From Bacteroidota bacterium (lineage in GTDB: Bacteria; Bacteroidota; Bacteroidia; Flavobacteriales; Weeksellaceae), in the NCBI GenBank assembly GCA_023393915.1, contig JAEXBS010000043.1, forward strand, positions 62,001 to 126,000: a stretch of 64,000 nucleotides of DNA, in the 5' to 3' direction. The notes beneath the pieces were generated by a model. The model was not told where the DNA came from and ran no database searches. It was given only the letters and a program-made list of their open reading frames with translations. Both the position numbers and the translations under genes were made by a program. Every line of letters starts with the position of its first letter. Positions within the stretch are counted from its first letter, which is position 1. This document shows positions 62,694-64,000 of this stretch, piece after piece.

Positions 62694-64000
62694 ATGAAAC
62701 TCTTTTACTGCTTGTTCCTAGTTCTTTATTTGCCCCTCTTTGGACAAACAGGCTTCTACTTGGATAAAGTACACAAGGCAGTAATCCCCTTTGAAAGAAT
62801 AAACAATCTCATTTTTATTCCAATTACGGTCAATGGAGTTGAACTGACCTTTCTTTTGGACTCAGGAGTAAACGAAACCTTGCTCTTCAGTTTAGACAAT
62901 AAAGAGGTGGATTTTGAAAACGTCGAGAAAATGCGGTTTTCTGGTCTTGGTGATCAAACCCACATCGAAGGACTTTCTGCAATAAACAATCAAGTACAAA
63001 TTGGAAAAAACGTAAGAGACGACGCCCATAAAATCTATTTAATTTTAGATGAGGATTTTAATTTTTCTTCTCATGTCGGTATTCCAGTCAATGGAATCAT
63101 TGGCTATTCTTTCTTTAAGAACTTCCTTGTAGAAATCAACTACCTCAAGAACAAAATCACTCTGTACAACCCTAGTTTTCCACCAAAAAAAATAAGCAAG
63201 TTCGAAAAAATCCCGATCAGTTTAGAGCTCAACAAACCCTACATTATAGCAGATGTGGAGCAAACCAATAGTGTTAAACCCTCTAAAATGCTCCTAGATC
63301 TTGGAAACGGAGATGCCCTTTGGCTCTTTCCCAGTTTGATTCCTGGATTTCAGTACAATCGTCCCAATATTGAGGATTTTTTAGGAAGAGGTTTTAATGG
63401 TGATATTTTTGGAAAACGCAGTAGAATCCATAGTTTAACTATAGGATCCCACCAATTAATGTACCCGCTAACTGCTATGCCCGATGAATATTCCATTCAA
63501 AATCTAAAAATAGTTGAAGGAAGAAAAGGAAGCATTGGTAGTGAAACTTTACGACGCTTTCACCTCATCTATGATTACCCCTCTAAAAATCTTTATCTTA
63601 AAAAGAACCGCTTTTTTTATGATCCGTTTCACTTCAATATGTCGGGCCTTGATATCAAACACGACGGCATGTTCTGGGAAAAGGATTTAGTGAGGATTGA
63701 AAGCCCAAAAACGACTTCTTCTGGAAACGATGTAGTCTATACCGAACGATCCAATTTCCAATACCGTTTTGTCCTCAAATCAGAATTTTCAGTAGCAGGG
63801 GTGCGTGTGGATTCTCCTGCCTACCTCGCAGGTTTAAGGACCAAGGACAAAATCACCAAAATCAATGGCAAAAAAGCGAGTCAATTTACTTTGAACAAAA
63901 TATTTGAACTTCTAAAATCTGGGGAAGGAAAGCTTATTACCTTTGAGATCTTACGTTTAGGCGAGAAGAAAAGCTATACCTTTGAATTACTAGACCCGAT
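62694..64000 (+). CDS. Exported retropepsin-like aspartyl protease with PDZ domain, 3' truncated
   Basis: The gene runs off the right edge after 435 codons. A signal peptide (about residues 1-18, ending LFGQ) is followed by two retropepsin-like halves: FLLDSGVNET (D-S-G active-site triad, near 54) and a second half with MLLDLGNGDALW, where the usual D-T/S-G reads D-L-G. A PDZ domain (from about 365, with VDSPAYLAGLRTKDKITKING) occupies the visible C-terminus. Bacteroidota have many such 'aspartyl protease family / PDZ' proteins of unknown substrate. TACTTTTA (62682-62689) upstream is a near match to the -7 box. Confidence 0.82.
   Translation, partial: MKLFYCLFLVLYLPLFGQTGFYLDKVHKAVIPFERINNLIFIPITVNGVELTFLLDSGVNETLLFSLDNKEVDFENVEKMRFSGLGDQTHIEGLSAINNQVQIGKNVRDDAHKIYLILDEDFNFSSHVGIPVNGIIGYSFFKNFLVEINYLKNKITLYNPSFPPKKISKFEKIPISLELNKPYIIADVEQTNSVKPSKMLLDLGNGDALWLFPSLIPGFQYNRPNIEDFLGRGFNGDIFGKRSRIHSLTIGSHQLMYPLTAMPDEYSIQNLKIVEGRKGSIGSETLRRFHLIYDYPSKNLYLKKNRFFYDPFHFNMSGLDIKHDGMFWEKDLVRIESPKTTSSGNDVVYTERSNFQYRFVLKSEFSVAGVRVDSPAYLAGLRTKDKITKINGKKASQFTLNKIFELLKSGEGKLITFEILRLGEKKSYTFELLDP

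Noticed and set aside
62516..62767. Hydrophobic 83-codon frame between ahcY and the aspartyl protease
   Set aside because: It begins inside the ahcY terminator and overlaps the signal-peptide region of the next gene in another frame.
1..64000. CRISPR arrays, tRNA or rRNA genes, prophage or insertion sequences
   Set aside because: No repeat-spacer pattern, cloverleaf, rRNA segment, integrase or transposase was recognised by reading; a computed scan would be needed to exclude small remnants.

Overview
The window is about 64 kb of dense chromosomal DNA from a member of the Bacteroidota, most likely a flavobacterium (Flavobacteriales, perhaps near the Chryseobacterium/Weeksellaceae group; the genus is inference). 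Supporting signs are AT-rich DNA, the Bacteroidota promoter signature TAnnTTTG before many genes, few Shine-Dalgarno sites, menaquinone genes (menA, menB), a TonB-dependent receptor, DUF4199 and GIN-domain proteins, and typical flavobacterial forms of pruA, sucAB, rplS and the glg genes. I see no insertion sequence, prophage, CRISPR array, tRNA or rRNA. Both edges cut a gene.

Layout. 1-2772 (minus): membrane protein, glycosyltransferase, GIN lipoprotein and the 5' part of a phosphosugar mutase. 2848-2940: small SRP RNA. 2953-6989 (minus): metal-dependent hydrolase, menA, menB and an APC amino-acid permease. 7079-10827: small secreted protein, M14 peptidase, a TerC-family membrane protein and an XRE regulator; the last two share a palindromic upstream motif. 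10890-21643 (minus): a block resembling a ketone-body or 3-hydroxyacid catabolic locus (SSS symporter, acyl-CoA ligase, exported hydrolase, TPR-like protein, TonB receptor, hydrolase, 3-hydroxybutyrate dehydrogenase, CoA-transferase A and B). 21859-29550: rplS with a structured leader, two peptidases, pruA, an NlpE-like lipoprotein and a FabH. 29632-38614: CorA, SDR and ALDH, thioredoxin lipoprotein, hydrolase, lipid A-type acyltransferase, glycosyltransferase, exported GH13 enzyme and exonuclease. 38628-44309: apaG, sucB, sucA and a SRPBCC/GyrI-like protein. 44397-49130 (minus): glgB-glgA-glgC.

The most unusual part is 49331-60463 (plus). An esterase with a glycogen-binding-like N-terminus and an M17 aminopeptidase lead into a run encoding a CPS-type ATP-grasp, a small esterase, a RimK-like ATP-grasp, a YbdK/GCS2 carboxylate-amine ligase, a class I glutamine amidotransferase, a divergent ATP-grasp-like protein and a FUSC membrane protein. 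Several amide-bond-forming enzymes with an amidotransferase, hydrolases and a possible exporter suggest a pathway making and exporting a small peptide-like or amidated metabolite. Its product is not known to me.

The window closes with a phosphopantetheinyl transferase divergent from ahcY, and a truncated retropepsin-like/PDZ protein.
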